Assembly: GCA_025355445.1 (NCBI GenBank)
Contig: JANXZQ010000499.1
Span: 1 to 37,594, forward strand
DNA: 37,594 bases
Origin: Gammaproteobacteria bacterium
GTDB taxonomy: Bacteria > Pseudomonadota > Gammaproteobacteria > Steroidobacterales > Steroidobacteraceae
Direction: 5' to 3'
Shown: piece after piece, positions 7,052-15,332 of the stretch
Layout of the letters: the number at the start of each line of letters is the position of its first letter
How positions within the stretch are numbered: the stretch's first letter is position 1
Made by a program: the position numbers and the translations under genes
Notes under the pieces: generated by a model
Database searches by the model: none
Told to the model about the DNA's origin: nothing
The model's input: the letters and a program-made list of their open reading frames with translations, nothing else

Positions 7052-8088
7052 CCCGACGCCGGCACGCCCTGCGGCTGTTGCTGCTGGATCAGCTGCGCAA
7101 TGCGCCGCCGAAACCGCAGGGGCGCGGCATCGATGGCGATGTCGATGTTCGGCGTGCGCGTGTCGGCAAAGCTCTGCTGCACGGCATTCAATATCGCTCG
7201 GTCTTCCTCGAATGCGCTCTTGACCCCCTCTCCGAGCAAGGACGACAGCTGCTCGTCATTCGGGAACACATTGCGCATCTGAAACCAAAAGTAACGGGTA
7301 TGGCCGGCATCGACAGGGGTCAGAAAGTTGTACGAGTCCATGATGAAGGCAGCGGCGCGCCGTTCCGCATCCACGCCGCCTTCGCCCGCCGGCACGAACA
7401 CCGCCTTGATAAGGGCGTGACTTGGGTAGCGGACTTCATAGTGCTGCAGTCGATCGCACAACCCCTGAAACGGCATGAAAGGCACATAAATGGGTGCCAC
7501 CTCGACCGCGTTCATCCAGCGCGACGCGATCACGCCGCTCTCGGAAGCCGCCACCTGCACCGGCGTGGACTCGCAGGCCGCATTGCCGAACGAGCTGCGA
7601 TGCACCCAGGCCACGTGCGACGGGTCGAGCAGATTGTCCGTCATGTACAGGTAATTGCAGTCCACCGTCATCGCATCTCCTTGGGTCATGCCCCAGGACG
7701 GATGGCCCCAATGCTCGACGCGGAATATCGTGGACGCATCCGCACGCTCCGCGCTGCCCATCCAGATCCAGAGCAAGCCATAGCGGGAGACCACGGGATA
7801 GCTGCGCACCCGTGCCCTCTTGGGGATGCGGTCCGCGCAGGGCATCCGCACGCACTCGCCCGTAGCGTTGTATACCAGGCCATGGTAGCCGCATTCGATG
7901 TCGTCGCCCTGAATGCGTCCCATGGAGAGCGGCAGCTTGCGGTGCGCGCAGGCATCTTCCAGCGCCACCGCAGTGCCGTCGGTCTGGCGGTACAGAACGA
8001 TCCTCTCGTTCAGGATTTTGATCGGCAGGGGCAGATTGGTCAGTTCGCGATCCATCGCCGCCACGTACCACGCATCGAATAGGAACAT
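7048..8088 (-). CDS. Rieske non-haem iron oxygenase, VanA/TsaM-like
   Basis: A 346-residue oxygenase component. The Rieske [2Fe-2S] ligands are C47-x-H49 (CAHR) and C66-x2-H69 (CGYH). The catalytic domain has NLLDPSHVAWVH, giving N152, bridging D155 and iron ligands H158 and H163. Length and motif spacing fit the single-subunit group of vanillate demethylase VanA and toluenesulfonate methyl-monooxygenase TsaM, which act on aryl methyl ethers or methyl groups. No dedicated ferredoxin reductase gene is in the window, so electrons must come from elsewhere. ATG at 8088 overlaps the TGA of the preceding Rieske gene (TGATG); GTG at 8091 would add one residue. Substrate is unknown; sitting next to a lyase and a sulfite dehydrogenase hints at a sulfur-bearing aromatic or heteroaromatic compound. 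Confidence 0.9.
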   Translation of the reverse strand: MFLFDAWYVAAMDRELTNLPLPIKILNERIVLYRQTDGTAVALEDACAHRKLPLSMGRIQGDDIECGYHGLVYNATGECVRMPCADRIPKRARVRSYPVVSRYGLLWIWMGSAERADASTIFRVEHWGHPSWGMTQGDAMTVDCNYLYMTDNLLDPSHVAWVHRSSFGNAACESTPVQVAASESGVIASRWMNAVEVAPIYVPFMPFQGLCDRLQHYEVRYPSHALIKAVFVPAGEGGVDAERRAAAFIMDSYNFLTPVDAGHTRYFWFQMRNVFPNDEQLSSLLGEGVKSAFEEDRAILNAVQQSFADTRTPNIDIAIDAAPLRFRRRIAQLIQQQQPQGVPASG

Positions 8089-9281
8089 CACTGAACCTCG
8101 CCGGCGCAGCTTCCAGGGTCGCGCTCATTCGCTTCACCAAGCCGTCGCGCCATGTACTGAACCAAGTCCCAGACCGTACCCTCGTAGTCGTCGGGCGCCA
8201 GCGGCCCCGGCCTATGGGACGGACTGTGTAGTCCTATTTGCAGCCTCTCCAGCTGAGCTCGATCCTCGTCGCAGAATGCCTTGCAAAAGCGCACGTACGC
8301 CATCACTTCCGCCGCCTGCGGATTGTCAGGCACGCCGGTCACGCCCCAGCGCACACCCACCCTATCGGCGCTAAAGGGCCGTATACACATATAGAGAGTG
8401 AAGTGCGGACAGAAGCCGACCACAAAACTGGGATAGATGCAGTAAAAGACATCGGAGCGGCGTTCCTGGCCGGTGAGGTCCGGATGAAAAGGTCCGCGCT
8501 CCGGACAATCGGCGTGAAAGTTGGCGCGGTAGCCAGTGAATGCGGGACCGTTCGGCAGCTTCTCGCACAGCACCGTGGGCGTGATCGAATGCAGGGTCTT
8601 GGCATGCAACGGGCTCAAGTGATAGCCCTCCATGAAATTCTCCACCAAACATTTCCAATTGGTGTTCCACACCTCTTCGGCCTGGTACAGAAAATGCTGC
8701 TCGGCCGGATGGTAGTTGCGGATGAAAGGCTCGATGGGGCTCAGCTGCGGCGCGAGCGGCAACGCCCTCCCATCCAAATCGACGAAAATGTAGCCCTGCC
8801 ATACCTCGCTGGTGAACTGTTTGAGGGCGCAGTCCTGCTTGTCGAAGTTGGCGCTGTCCTTCATCAGCGGCGCGGCCACCAACCGGCCGTCGAGTGCATA
8901 GGTCCAACCATGATAGGCGCAGGTCAAACGCGCCGTGCTCCCCGCGCCTTGCATGACGGGGCTGCCGCGATGCCGGCATACATTGGCCAGCACCTTGACG
9001 GTCGAGGCAGTGTCTCTCACCACCAGCAGCAGCTCATCGATGAACTCGGTGGTGAAGTAATCGCCGACGTTGGGAATCGCGCCCACATGCCCGACGCATA
9101 TCCAGGCGTCGCGAAACAATCGGTCGCGTTCGAGCTTTAGGTAGTCGGGCGAGGTATAGAAGCCGGCGGACAGGGTCCGGGCTTGAGTGCGAGGCAATTG
9201 ACTCAAGGATGCCAATTCCGCACGGAGCCTTCGCACCGTCGGCGACGCTGCTCCATCGGCATGAGTATCAGTCAAGGCCAT
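8088..9281 (-). CDS. Rieske ring-hydroxylating oxygenase alpha subunit, GbcA/CntA-like
   Basis: A 397-residue oxygenase large subunit. The start motif FYTSPDYLKLERDRLFRDAW and the Rieske ligands C102-x-H104 (CRHRG) and C121-x2-H124 (CAYHGW) are clear. The iron site reads WKCLVENFMEGYHLSPLH, with H221 and H226 as ligands. The residue three before H221, usually an Asp that bridges the two centres, is Glu here (E218). A Glu at this place is known from carnitine oxygenase CntA, and the general layout resembles GbcA/choline-monooxygenase-type enzymes acting on quaternary amines. No beta subunit gene is present, in keeping with that group. ATG at 9281 overlaps the TGA of the lyase gene (TGATG), which argues for this start over ATG at 9308 inside the lyase gene. 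Confidence 0.9.
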   Translation of the reverse strand: MALTDTHADGAASPTVRRLRAELASLSQLPRTQARTLSAGFYTSPDYLKLERDRLFRDAWICVGHVGAIPNVGDYFTTEFIDELLLVVRDTASTVKVLANVCRHRGSPVMQGAGSTARLTCAYHGWTYALDGRLVAAPLMKDSANFDKQDCALKQFTSEVWQGYIFVDLDGRALPLAPQLSPIEPFIRNYHPAEQHFLYQAEEVWNTNWKCLVENFMEGYHLSPLHAKTLHSITPTVLCEKLPNGPAFTGYRANFHADCPERGPFHPDLTGQERRSDVFYCIYPSFVVGFCPHFTLYMCIRPFSADRVGVRWGVTGVPDNPQAAEVMAYVRFCKAFCDEDRAQLERLQIGLHSPSHRPGPLAPDDYEGTVWDLVQYMARRLGEANERDPGSCAGEVQ

Positions 9282-10786
9282 CACGGCCCCGCAGCAATCG
9301 ACAGGCACTCATCGACCAGACCCCCGTGGCGCACCTTGGCCACGATGGCGCGCATGTCGAACACGCGCTCGCCTTCCTCGCCGATGTGCAGCAAGGGAAG
9401 CAGAGTTTGGTAAATGAGCCGGGGAACCGGGCCTAGCTCGTCGATGGCAAGTTCGCGTCGCGCCATGGCCCACACCGCGATCAACATCTCGAGCGCGACC
9501 GCTTCCCATGCGCGATCGACGACGGTTTCCGTCTGGGTCACCGACAGCGGCAGCAGACTGGTGACATCCTCAACCCCGTCGGCCGTGTGCCCGACGTAGT
9601 GCAGCAGCACGGGCGCGGCAGCCGCCATCAAGGTCCCCATGCGGGCCGCACCGATGTAGTTCAAATTGATGGACAGGATGCCGCCGTCCGCGGCGCCGTC
9701 CGCGGCCAAGCCCACGGGTAGTCCGGAAAAGGGCGGCGACTGTAATTTCAGCGCACGCTCCATGCTTTGGATCGCCGTCTTGGCGAGCGCCTGCCGCAAG
9801 GCGTCCAGCGACAGCGTCGGCAGCAGCGACACCATGCTGGAGGAGGTAAATAGCTCGCCGCTATCGATATCCACCAGGGGATTGTCCGCGGACAAGTTGA
9901 TCTCCGCCTCGAACTGGGTCTTGGCCCACAACCACACTTCGTACGCGGCGCCGTTGATTTGCGTGATGCTGCGAAAGCTCAGCGGGTCTTGCAAAAATCT
10001 GGCCTCGCCCACTTGATGCAAGCGGCTGCCCTTGAGCGCACCCAACACTGTGCCGCGCGAGCGTACCTCGCCATCGCCGCGATAGCCGCCGGCGGCACCT
10101 TCGGCCTGGGCTCGTGTCCCGCCGCGGAGCCCCTCGAGCGCGGTCGCGGCGGCGAGATCGAATGCGCCGAGCAGCTGTTCGACTTCGGCGAGAACCAGGG
10201 CGCCGGCGCCGAGCGCAAAGCTGTTGTTGTCGATGAGAGAGACGGATTCTTTCGGCGCCAGCGAAAATCGATCGCGCAGGATGGGAGCGCCGCTATCCAG
10301 AGACCGCCCCAGCAGCGCCAAACTGAGTTGCGATAACGGAGTCAGGTCCGCCGTGCCGAACGAGCTGTCGAGGCGCACCTCCGGTAAGCGCGGAGCGGCA
10401 TACAACTTGAGCAAACGCTGGACCAGCACCGGCCTCACGCCGGTTCGGCCGCCGGCGAGATTGTTGATCAGCACCACCAGCATGGCGCGTACCGCGGCAT
10501 CGGGCGCGGCCGGCCCGGGAAAATCAGTCGCCTCGCTGATGATCATGCGATCGCCAAAATCGGCCATCTTGTCGTCGCCGACGTGCACGTCCTTCTGCGA
10601 TCCGATGCCGGTGGTCACGCCGTAGATGGCGGATCCCGCCGCCAGCTGCTTATCAACGACCTGGCGCGAGGCGGCGACCCGGCGCCATGACTCGGCGCTC
10701 AGATCAAGCAGTCCAGGCCCGCGGGACAGCTGCACTATCTTGGCGATAGTGAGTGCGGTCCCGTCGAATAGATGCAGCGGCTGCAT
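9281..10786 (-). CDS. HAL/PAL/TAL-family lyase with a non-canonical MIO triad (Gly-Thr-Ala)
   Basis: A 501-residue protein with the full fold length of histidine/phenylalanine ammonia-lyases. Conserved family features are IYGVTTGIG with catalytic-type Y55 (HutH Y53), NNLAGGRTGVRP, ADLTPLSQLSL, LAPKES, R272 in DPLSFR, Q276, and ADNPLV. Several catalytic positions differ. The Ala-Ser-Gly that cyclises to the MIO electrophile is G144-T145-A146 (codons at 10357-10349), the LING Asn is Asp (LIDNN, D186), and the DPYS Tyr is Leu (L269). It therefore probably cannot form a normal MIO group. Some homologues that lack MIO, notably ergothionase, eliminate trimethylamine from a histidine betaine; whether this enzyme does so is inference. 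It starts three bases after the receptor stop and overlaps the Rieske gene behind it. Confidence 0.88.
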   Translation of the reverse strand: MQPLHLFDGTALTIAKIVQLSRGPGLLDLSAESWRRVAASRQVVDKQLAAGSAIYGVTTGIGSQKDVHVGDDKMADFGDRMIISEATDFPGPAAPDAAVRAMLVVLINNLAGGRTGVRPVLVQRLLKLYAAPRLPEVRLDSSFGTADLTPLSQLSLALLGRSLDSGAPILRDRFSLAPKESVSLIDNNSFALGAGALVLAEVEQLLGAFDLAAATALEGLRGGTRAQAEGAAGGYRGDGEVRSRGTVLGALKGSRLHQVGEARFLQDPLSFRSITQINGAAYEVWLWAKTQFEAEINLSADNPLVDIDSGELFTSSSMVSLLPTLSLDALRQALAKTAIQSMERALKLQSPPFSGLPVGLAADGAADGGILSINLNYIGAARMGTLMAAAAPVLLHYVGHTADGVEDVTSLLPLSVTQTETVVDRAWEAVALEMLIAVWAMARRELAIDELGPVPRLIYQTLLPLLHIGEEGERVFDMRAIVAKVRHGGLVDECLSIAAGP

Positions 10787-10789
10787 GGT

Positions 10790-13255
10790 CTAGAATTTAT
10801 AGGAGAGTCGCAGTCCCAGCGTACGCGGCCGATTGACCGTGACCAGGCGCACGAAGTCGAAGCCGTTGATGTAGAGCTGCGCCCGAGTGTCGCTGATGTT
10901 TTCGCCGAACAGCTCGACTCCCCAGGCGTCCTTTTTGATTCCGAGCGATGCATCGTAAGTGGTGTAGGACGGCTGGTCTTGCCGCGGCGACTCGAATGCG
11001 CCCTGGGTAATGACCGACGAATAGGAGTGCGCAGAGTGCTGCGCTCCCACCTGCCAGTAACCGTGGTAGTCGTTGAAGGGAATTTCGTAGCGAAGACGAA
11101 TGTTCCCTTGAAACGGCGGGGATTGCGCCAGCGTGCTGCCTTGGCCGTCGGTCGGGAACAGAGAGACCGGCACGCCGCTGTTGCCGGCCAATGACGGCAC
11201 TGATTGTTGCGAGCTGCTGTTCCAGGCGACTGAAGACATCAAGGCCAGATGCTCCGTGACATTGAAGATAAGGTCGCCCTCCACGCCGCGCACCCGATAG
11301 TCCGGGCCGTTGGCCGTAAATATCTGATTACCGTACAGGCCGGGATCGAATATGGCCAATTGAACGTTGTACCAGTCTTCTTGATAGATGGCGCCGTTGA
11401 ACTGAATATGGTGATTGAGCCAGGAACTTTTCCAGCCGATTTCCTTGTTCTTGAGGGTGTCGGGTGCATAGAACAGGGGTATTTCGAATTTACCGTACAG
11501 AGGCGAGTTGGGAGTGATCACGCCCTGGCCGCGGTTGAATCCGCCCGGCCTGAATCCTTCCGAATAGGTGGCGTACAGCAAAACATCGTCCGTTACCTTC
11601 CAGCTTAGGTTGACGCGGCTCTTATGGCCGGAGAACGTCTTGTGTAGATTATCCGCATCCAGGTTCTTGCCATTCTGACATTGCCCGCTCGCCACATCCC
11701 GGCAACCGTAGCCCGAATTGGCCGAACCCAACTCATAGGTATCCATGCTGTAGAGGCGGGTACCCAGCGACAGCGTCAGGCGCTTCGGCACGATATCCAG
11801 GTCGACATCGCCGAATAGCGCCTTTTGCTTGTAACCCCGGGTGATATCGTCGAAGAACACGTCGCCAGCGGGGCGTATCGATGGGTCGATCTGCGTGGTG
11901 CCGGCCAGCGGGGCCTGGCCGTTGAATCCGGCTTGCTGATTGCCGTAGAACCAATTGGTATTGTCTTCGATCTTATAGTCTTCCCAGAACACGCCAAGGA
12001 TGCCGCGGGCCCGCCAGTCGTCGGGCGTGCTCGCGCGCAGCTCATGCGTCTGGTGAGTATTCCTCTCCGAATCCTTCCACACCGCGCTCGGTGAGTAACA
12101 AATATCTTTCGCTGCCGTGCCGCCGAGCGATGGACCATCGCACTGGTAATAAGCAGCATAGACACCGCGCGCATAGGCCGTGTAGTCGGTCACTTGCGTC
12201 ACCTTGCGATCCAGATAGCCTCCGGTGTACACCAGCTTGAGCGGGCCGACGCGGCCATTCAAGGTCCAGGCCGTATCCTCGAATTGATCCTTGTCGCTGG
12301 AAGGGTTGTACTGCTGCACATTCAAATCGCCGAGCGTCGGATCAAAGGCGAACACGCCATCCGCCTCGAGGCTCTGATAGCTCTGTTGCAGCAGCAGACT
12401 CCAGTCCTCATTCATCTGATAGAGTGCCGATACCCGGATTCCCTGGTAAGTCGTCGGGTTATAGGCCTTGTTGATCAAGCCATTGTTCGACACGGTGGAA
12501 CTGCCTGGAGGCACGACACCGCCGAAGTAATCGACGATGCCGATGTCCGTCCCTGAGCGGGCGAATGTCCCTGGGACATTGTGAATATAGCCGCCCCGGG
12601 AATCATCATAGATGACTGCGCGGATCGCGAGAGTATCGGCGATCAAGGGAATGTTGAGGTAGGCGTCGGCGCTGCTGCTGGGGTCGCCGTGAGCCGTGAT
12701 CGAATAGCTCGCGTTGACTCCCGCCTCGACGGCGCCGAATTTGGGCTTGTTGGTAATGTAGCGCACGGCGCCGGCCTGTGCGCCGGCGCCGTACAGAGTG
12801 CCTTGCGGCCCTTCCAGGACTTCGATGCGTTCGAGATCCGCTGCATAGATGTCAAGATTGCGGCCCGGCAGCTGCGCCGATTGATCGTCGAGATAGACCG
12901 CCACATTGGGAAAACTGTTGACGCCGCCGCCGCCTTGATTGCCGCCTTGGGTGGTCGAAAGGCCGCGCATATAAATCTCGTTCTGACCCGGTCCCTTACT
13001 GGCCGTGCTGACATTGGGCAGATACTTCACGACGTCGTCGAAGGTTTGCACGTTCAATTGACTCAAGGTGTCTGCCGTAAGGGCCGTGATCGCGATCGGC
13101 ACGTTTTGCAGACTTTCGGAGCGGCGCGTTGCGGTCACCACCACTTCAGGAATCTCGCCGCTGCTGGCGATCGATTGATCGGCCGGCGCTGCATAGATTG
13201 CCGTGCTGCCAAGAGCCGCGGCAATTGCGAGCGACAGTTTAGTTTTGTGGCCCAT
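10790..13255 (-). CDS. TonB-dependent receptor, first gene of the lyase/oxygenase set
   Basis: An 821-residue complete outer-membrane receptor. It has a signal peptide (MGHKTKLSLAIAAALGSTAIYA), a TonB-box-like EVVVTATRR (about residues 37-45), and a plug with GPGQNEIYMRGLS and RIEVLEGPQGTLYGAG. A long beta-barrel follows, ending in LGLRLSYKF with the terminal aromatic residue needed for outer-membrane assembly. GAAAGGGATGGGA is a strong ribosome binding site just before ATG 13255. It is paralogous to the truncated receptor at 1-1152. It is the promoter-proximal gene of the set that ends with the MFS and perhaps sorAB genes, and is divergent from the LysR gene. This points to LysR-controlled uptake of the compound that the downstream enzymes degrade. 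Substrate unknown. Confidence 0.95.
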   Translation of the reverse strand: MGHKTKLSLAIAAALGSTAIYAAPADQSIASSGEIPEVVVTATRRSESLQNVPIAITALTADTLSQLNVQTFDDVVKYLPNVSTASKGPGQNEIYMRGLSTTQGGNQGGGGVNSFPNVAVYLDDQSAQLPGRNLDIYAADLERIEVLEGPQGTLYGAGAQAGAVRYITNKPKFGAVEAGVNASYSITAHGDPSSSADAYLNIPLIADTLAIRAVIYDDSRGGYIHNVPGTFARSGTDIGIVDYFGGVVPPGSSTVSNNGLINKAYNPTTYQGIRVSALYQMNEDWSLLLQQSYQSLEADGVFAFDPTLGDLNVQQYNPSSDKDQFEDTAWTLNGRVGPLKLVYTGGYLDRKVTQVTDYTAYARGVYAAYYQCDGPSLGGTAAKDICYSPSAVWKDSERNTHQTHELRASTPDDWRARGILGVFWEDYKIEDNTNWFYGNQQAGFNGQAPLAGTTQIDPSIRPAGDVFFDDITRGYKQKALFGDVDLDIVPKRLTLSLGTRLYSMDTYELGSANSGYGCRDVASGQCQNGKNLDADNLHKTFSGHKSRVNLSWKVTDDVLLYATYSEGFRPGGFNRGQGVITPNSPLYGKFEIPLFYAPDTLKNKEIGWKSSWLNHHIQFNGAIYQEDWYNVQLAIFDPGLYGNQIFTANGPDYRVRGVEGDLIFNVTEHLALMSSVAWNSSSQQSVPSLAGNSGVPVSLFPTDGQGSTLAQSPPFQGNIRLRYEIPFNDYHGYWQVGAQHSAHSYSSVITQGAFESPRQDQPSYTTYDASLGIKKDAWGVELFGENISDTRAQLYINGFDFVRLVTVNRPRTLGLRLSYKF

Positions 13256-13380
13256 ATTCCCATCCCTTTCTGAGTCGCCATTCGTAATGCGATTGCCTGC
13301 GACGCCGTGTCGGTCGTCAGCTTTGGCCCGAGTCTAAGGTCTGTGCCGCAAGAGATCATTAGACGCTTCCTGCGATATGC

Positions 13381-13408
13381 TTTAGTCTTACTAAACTTAT
13401 CGACTAAA
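13381..13408. promoter_or_regulatory. Candidate LysR operator between the divergent LysR and receptor genes
   Basis: TTTAGT-ctt-ACTAAA (13381-13395) is a perfect inverted repeat with 6-base arms and fits the LysR-type T-N11-A layout. A second ACTAAA half-site follows at 13403-13408. It lies 28-42 bases before the LysR start and about 130 bases before the receptor start, as expected for a site that autoregulates the regulator and activates the divergent gene set. Function is inferred from position and symmetry. Confidence 0.6.
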
Positions 13409-13422
13409 TTGCGGTAGATTCC

Positions 13423-14358
13423 ATGCGCAAGATGTCACCGCTCGCGGCCGTGCGAGCATTCGAGGCAGTAGGTCGGACCGGCAGCGTGAAGCAGGCCGCC
13501 CTTGAATTGGGCGTGACCTCAGGCGCCATCACTCAGCACGTGCACTCTCTCGAGACCCATCTCAAACGCCGGCTGGTGCAGCGCAGTGGACGGGGCATCG
13601 AACTCACCGTGTGGGGACGCCTGTACCTGCCGCGGCTGGTGTCGGGGTTCGAGGAGTTGCACAAAGCGGAATTGGAAGTGGAACGGGCCGGTCAGACCAG
13701 CCGCCTGGTCATCAGCACCTATCCCTCGCTCGCCACCAAATGGCTGTGCCCGCTCATGTTTGCTTGGAAAAAGCAGCACCCTGAAGCATTCGCCATGATC
13801 GCAGGCGTCCACCCTGAACCCCGCATGGATGACGATGAGGCGGACTTTCGGATTTCGTATGGGAATCGCCACCGCCATCACGCGCGGCATATGCGCCTGT
13901 TCACGGATCGTGTGATGGTGGTCGCCAGTCCGGCCTTGGTCAAACGAGTGGGTCGGATGAAACACTCGACCGAACTGTTGCATCAGCCATTGCTGTGGGT
14001 CGACTGGGGCAACGAGTACCTCGCGCTGCCCTCCTGGCCCGATTGGTTCGAGGCAGCTGGCGTACCGGCGGCGGGAGTGTCGGCCGCACATTTGCGCCGC
14101 GACCTGGTGTTCTCACTGCCAAGCGCCTCCGTCGATGCTGCGCTCGAGGGGTACGGCTTTGCCTTGGCGCAGTATTCATTGACGGCGAGCGCCTTGGCGT
14201 TGGGAACTCTGGTTCAGGTACTGCCCCTCGAACTGCCGCTCCCTGAAGCTCACTTTCTAGCTTGGAGCAGCGCGGCACTCGATAAGCCGCTCGGCGGCGC
14301 ATTCCATTCGTGGCTTATCAACGAAGCACGTCGCTTTGACGTTGCCTTGCGCGTTTAG
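13423..14358 (+). CDS. LysR-family transcriptional regulator (GcvA-like)
   Basis: A 311-residue regulator. The winged helix-turn-helix at about residues 5-63 reads SPLAAVRAFEAVGRTGSVKQ and then AALELGVTSGAITQHVHSLE, typical of the GcvA subgroup. The remaining 220 residues are the periplasmic-binding-protein-like effector domain, with the LVISTYPSLATKWLCPL strand-helix start and a DFRISYG motif. It is divergent from the receptor/lyase/oxygenase gene set and shares its 167-base intergenic region, which carries a LysR-type palindrome. It is therefore the probable activator of that set, with a pathway compound as inducer. Its TAG stop overlaps the TAA stop of the convergent AraC gene by four bases. 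Confidence 0.93.
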   Translation: MRKMSPLAAVRAFEAVGRTGSVKQAALELGVTSGAITQHVHSLETHLKRRLVQRSGRGIELTVWGRLYLPRLVSGFEELHKAELEVERAGQTSRLVISTYPSLATKWLCPLMFAWKKQHPEAFAMIAGVHPEPRMDDDEADFRISYGNRHRHHARHMRLFTDRVMVVASPALVKRVGRMKHSTELLHQPLLWVDWGNEYLALPSWPDWFEAAGVPAAGVSAAHLRRDLVFSLPSASVDAALEGYGFALAQYSLTASALALGTLVQVLPLELPLPEAHFLAWSSAALDKPLGGAFHSWLINEARRFDVALRV

Positions 14359-15332
14359 GCGACGCCCCGATGGGGACGCTCCAGTAGAGGCCCGTCCACG
14401 GCGCGTGAATTCGCGCACTCCTGTCTGAGCTGCTGGGGTGTTTTATGATAAATGGCGAACATCTGCCTGAACAAACTGCTGCGGCTGCCGAATCCCACGT
14501 GTTCCGCAACCGTCGTTAGCGACCATGCGGTCGTTTGCAGAAAACGCAATGCCTTTGCGGCGCGAGTGCGATTGAGAAATTCCGACGGCGTAACTCGGTG
14601 CACAGCCTTGAACGTTCGCAAAAAGTGGTACGGGGAAAGATGGGCGGCGGCGGCGATGTCGCGCAAGCCAATCGAATCGGCGTAGCGCGTGTAAATGTAA
14701 TCGATGCCGAGGTCTATGCGCTCCAGCAATTCCCGGCGGGTTGCGGGTTTCAACGACGGAACGCGCGCCTCGAGGCTCGATCGGTTGTAGTGGTTTTTCA
14801 GCATCCTTTGCAGCAAGAACAACAATTGTTCTTCCAGCCAGCCCTCATCGTGCAGGCCGCTGTCGATGACCGTTCGAATGTGACGTAAAGCGGGACTGAC
14901 GACGCTGTCATGCGCGAACAATCGTTCGGAAAACTCGACGGCCGCTTGTGACTGATCCCCGTCTTGCGCCAGCAGCTGCTCGTCGCCGCGCAACAGCGCC
15001 TGACGCACCTGAGCTGCCAGGTGAGTGTCAAAAAAAATGGTAAACGAGTGCACGGGCCGAATCGCCTCAATGCGGCTGCCATAGCTGCGGCCATGGTTGA
15101 GTATCAAGTAGGTATCGTCATCGACGGAAACTCGCCTACCGTCGACGAAGTAATCCTCAGAGCCCCCGAAGGCGGCTTTGATCGAAAGCAACTGACGGAA
15201 TTCCGGATATTCCGCCAGACGCGCTCGCGCAGAGATTACGGCGGACTCACGGCCCCAGCGTGCGTAGAACGACCTTCTGAAGGCGTGATCCCGTAGCGCC
15301 GGCATTTGTTTATAAATCACTCGGAGCTCCAA
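14355..15332 (-). CDS. AraC-family transcriptional regulator
   Basis: A 325-residue regulator. The N-terminal part (about 1-190) is a cupin-like sensor region, with DGRRVSVDDDTYLILNHG. The C-terminal part (about 215-310) has two helix-turn-helix motifs: SIGLRDIAAAAHLSPYHFLR followed by TFKAVHRVTPSEFLNR, then TTVAEHVGFGSRSSLFRQMF with YHKTPQQLRQ. This is the AraC/XylS signature. The gene is convergent with the LysR gene, with stops overlapping by four bases, and divergent from the hypothetical gene at 15585. It could co-regulate the neighbouring catabolic set, but no operator is identified. A second candidate target is the 15585-18362 pair, whose promoter would lie in the shared 252-base gap. 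Confidence 0.92.
   Translation of the reverse strand: MELRVIYKQMPALRDHAFRRSFYARWGRESAVISARARLAEYPEFRQLLSIKAAFGGSEDYFVDGRRVSVDDDTYLILNHGRSYGSRIEAIRPVHSFTIFFDTHLAAQVRQALLRGDEQLLAQDGDQSQAAVEFSERLFAHDSVVSPALRHIRTVIDSGLHDEGWLEEQLLFLLQRMLKNHYNRSSLEARVPSLKPATRRELLERIDLGIDYIYTRYADSIGLRDIAAAAHLSPYHFLRTFKAVHRVTPSEFLNRTRAAKALRFLQTTAWSLTTVAEHVGFGSRSSLFRQMFAIYHKTPQQLRQECANSRAVDGPLLERPHRGVA

Noticed and set aside
7030-8082. A 350-codon plus-strand frame lying exactly opposite the VanA-like Rieske gene
   Set aside because: It mirrors a gene with clear Rieske and iron ligands, its product is rich in Arg and His without any domain, and long antisense frames are common in high-GC DNA.
8238-9140. A 300-codon plus-strand frame opposite the GbcA/CntA-like gene
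   Set aside because: Antisense shadow; no ribosome binding site and no recognisable motif.
9282-9308. An earlier ATG (9308) for the GbcA/CntA-like Rieske gene
   Set aside because: It would add nine residues inside the lyase end with no family similarity; the TGATG start at 9281 matches the next junction.
12581-13273. A 230-codon plus-strand frame opposite the receptor start
   Set aside because: Antisense shadow; a similar frame occurs opposite the paralogous receptor at 592-819, as expected from copied sequence.
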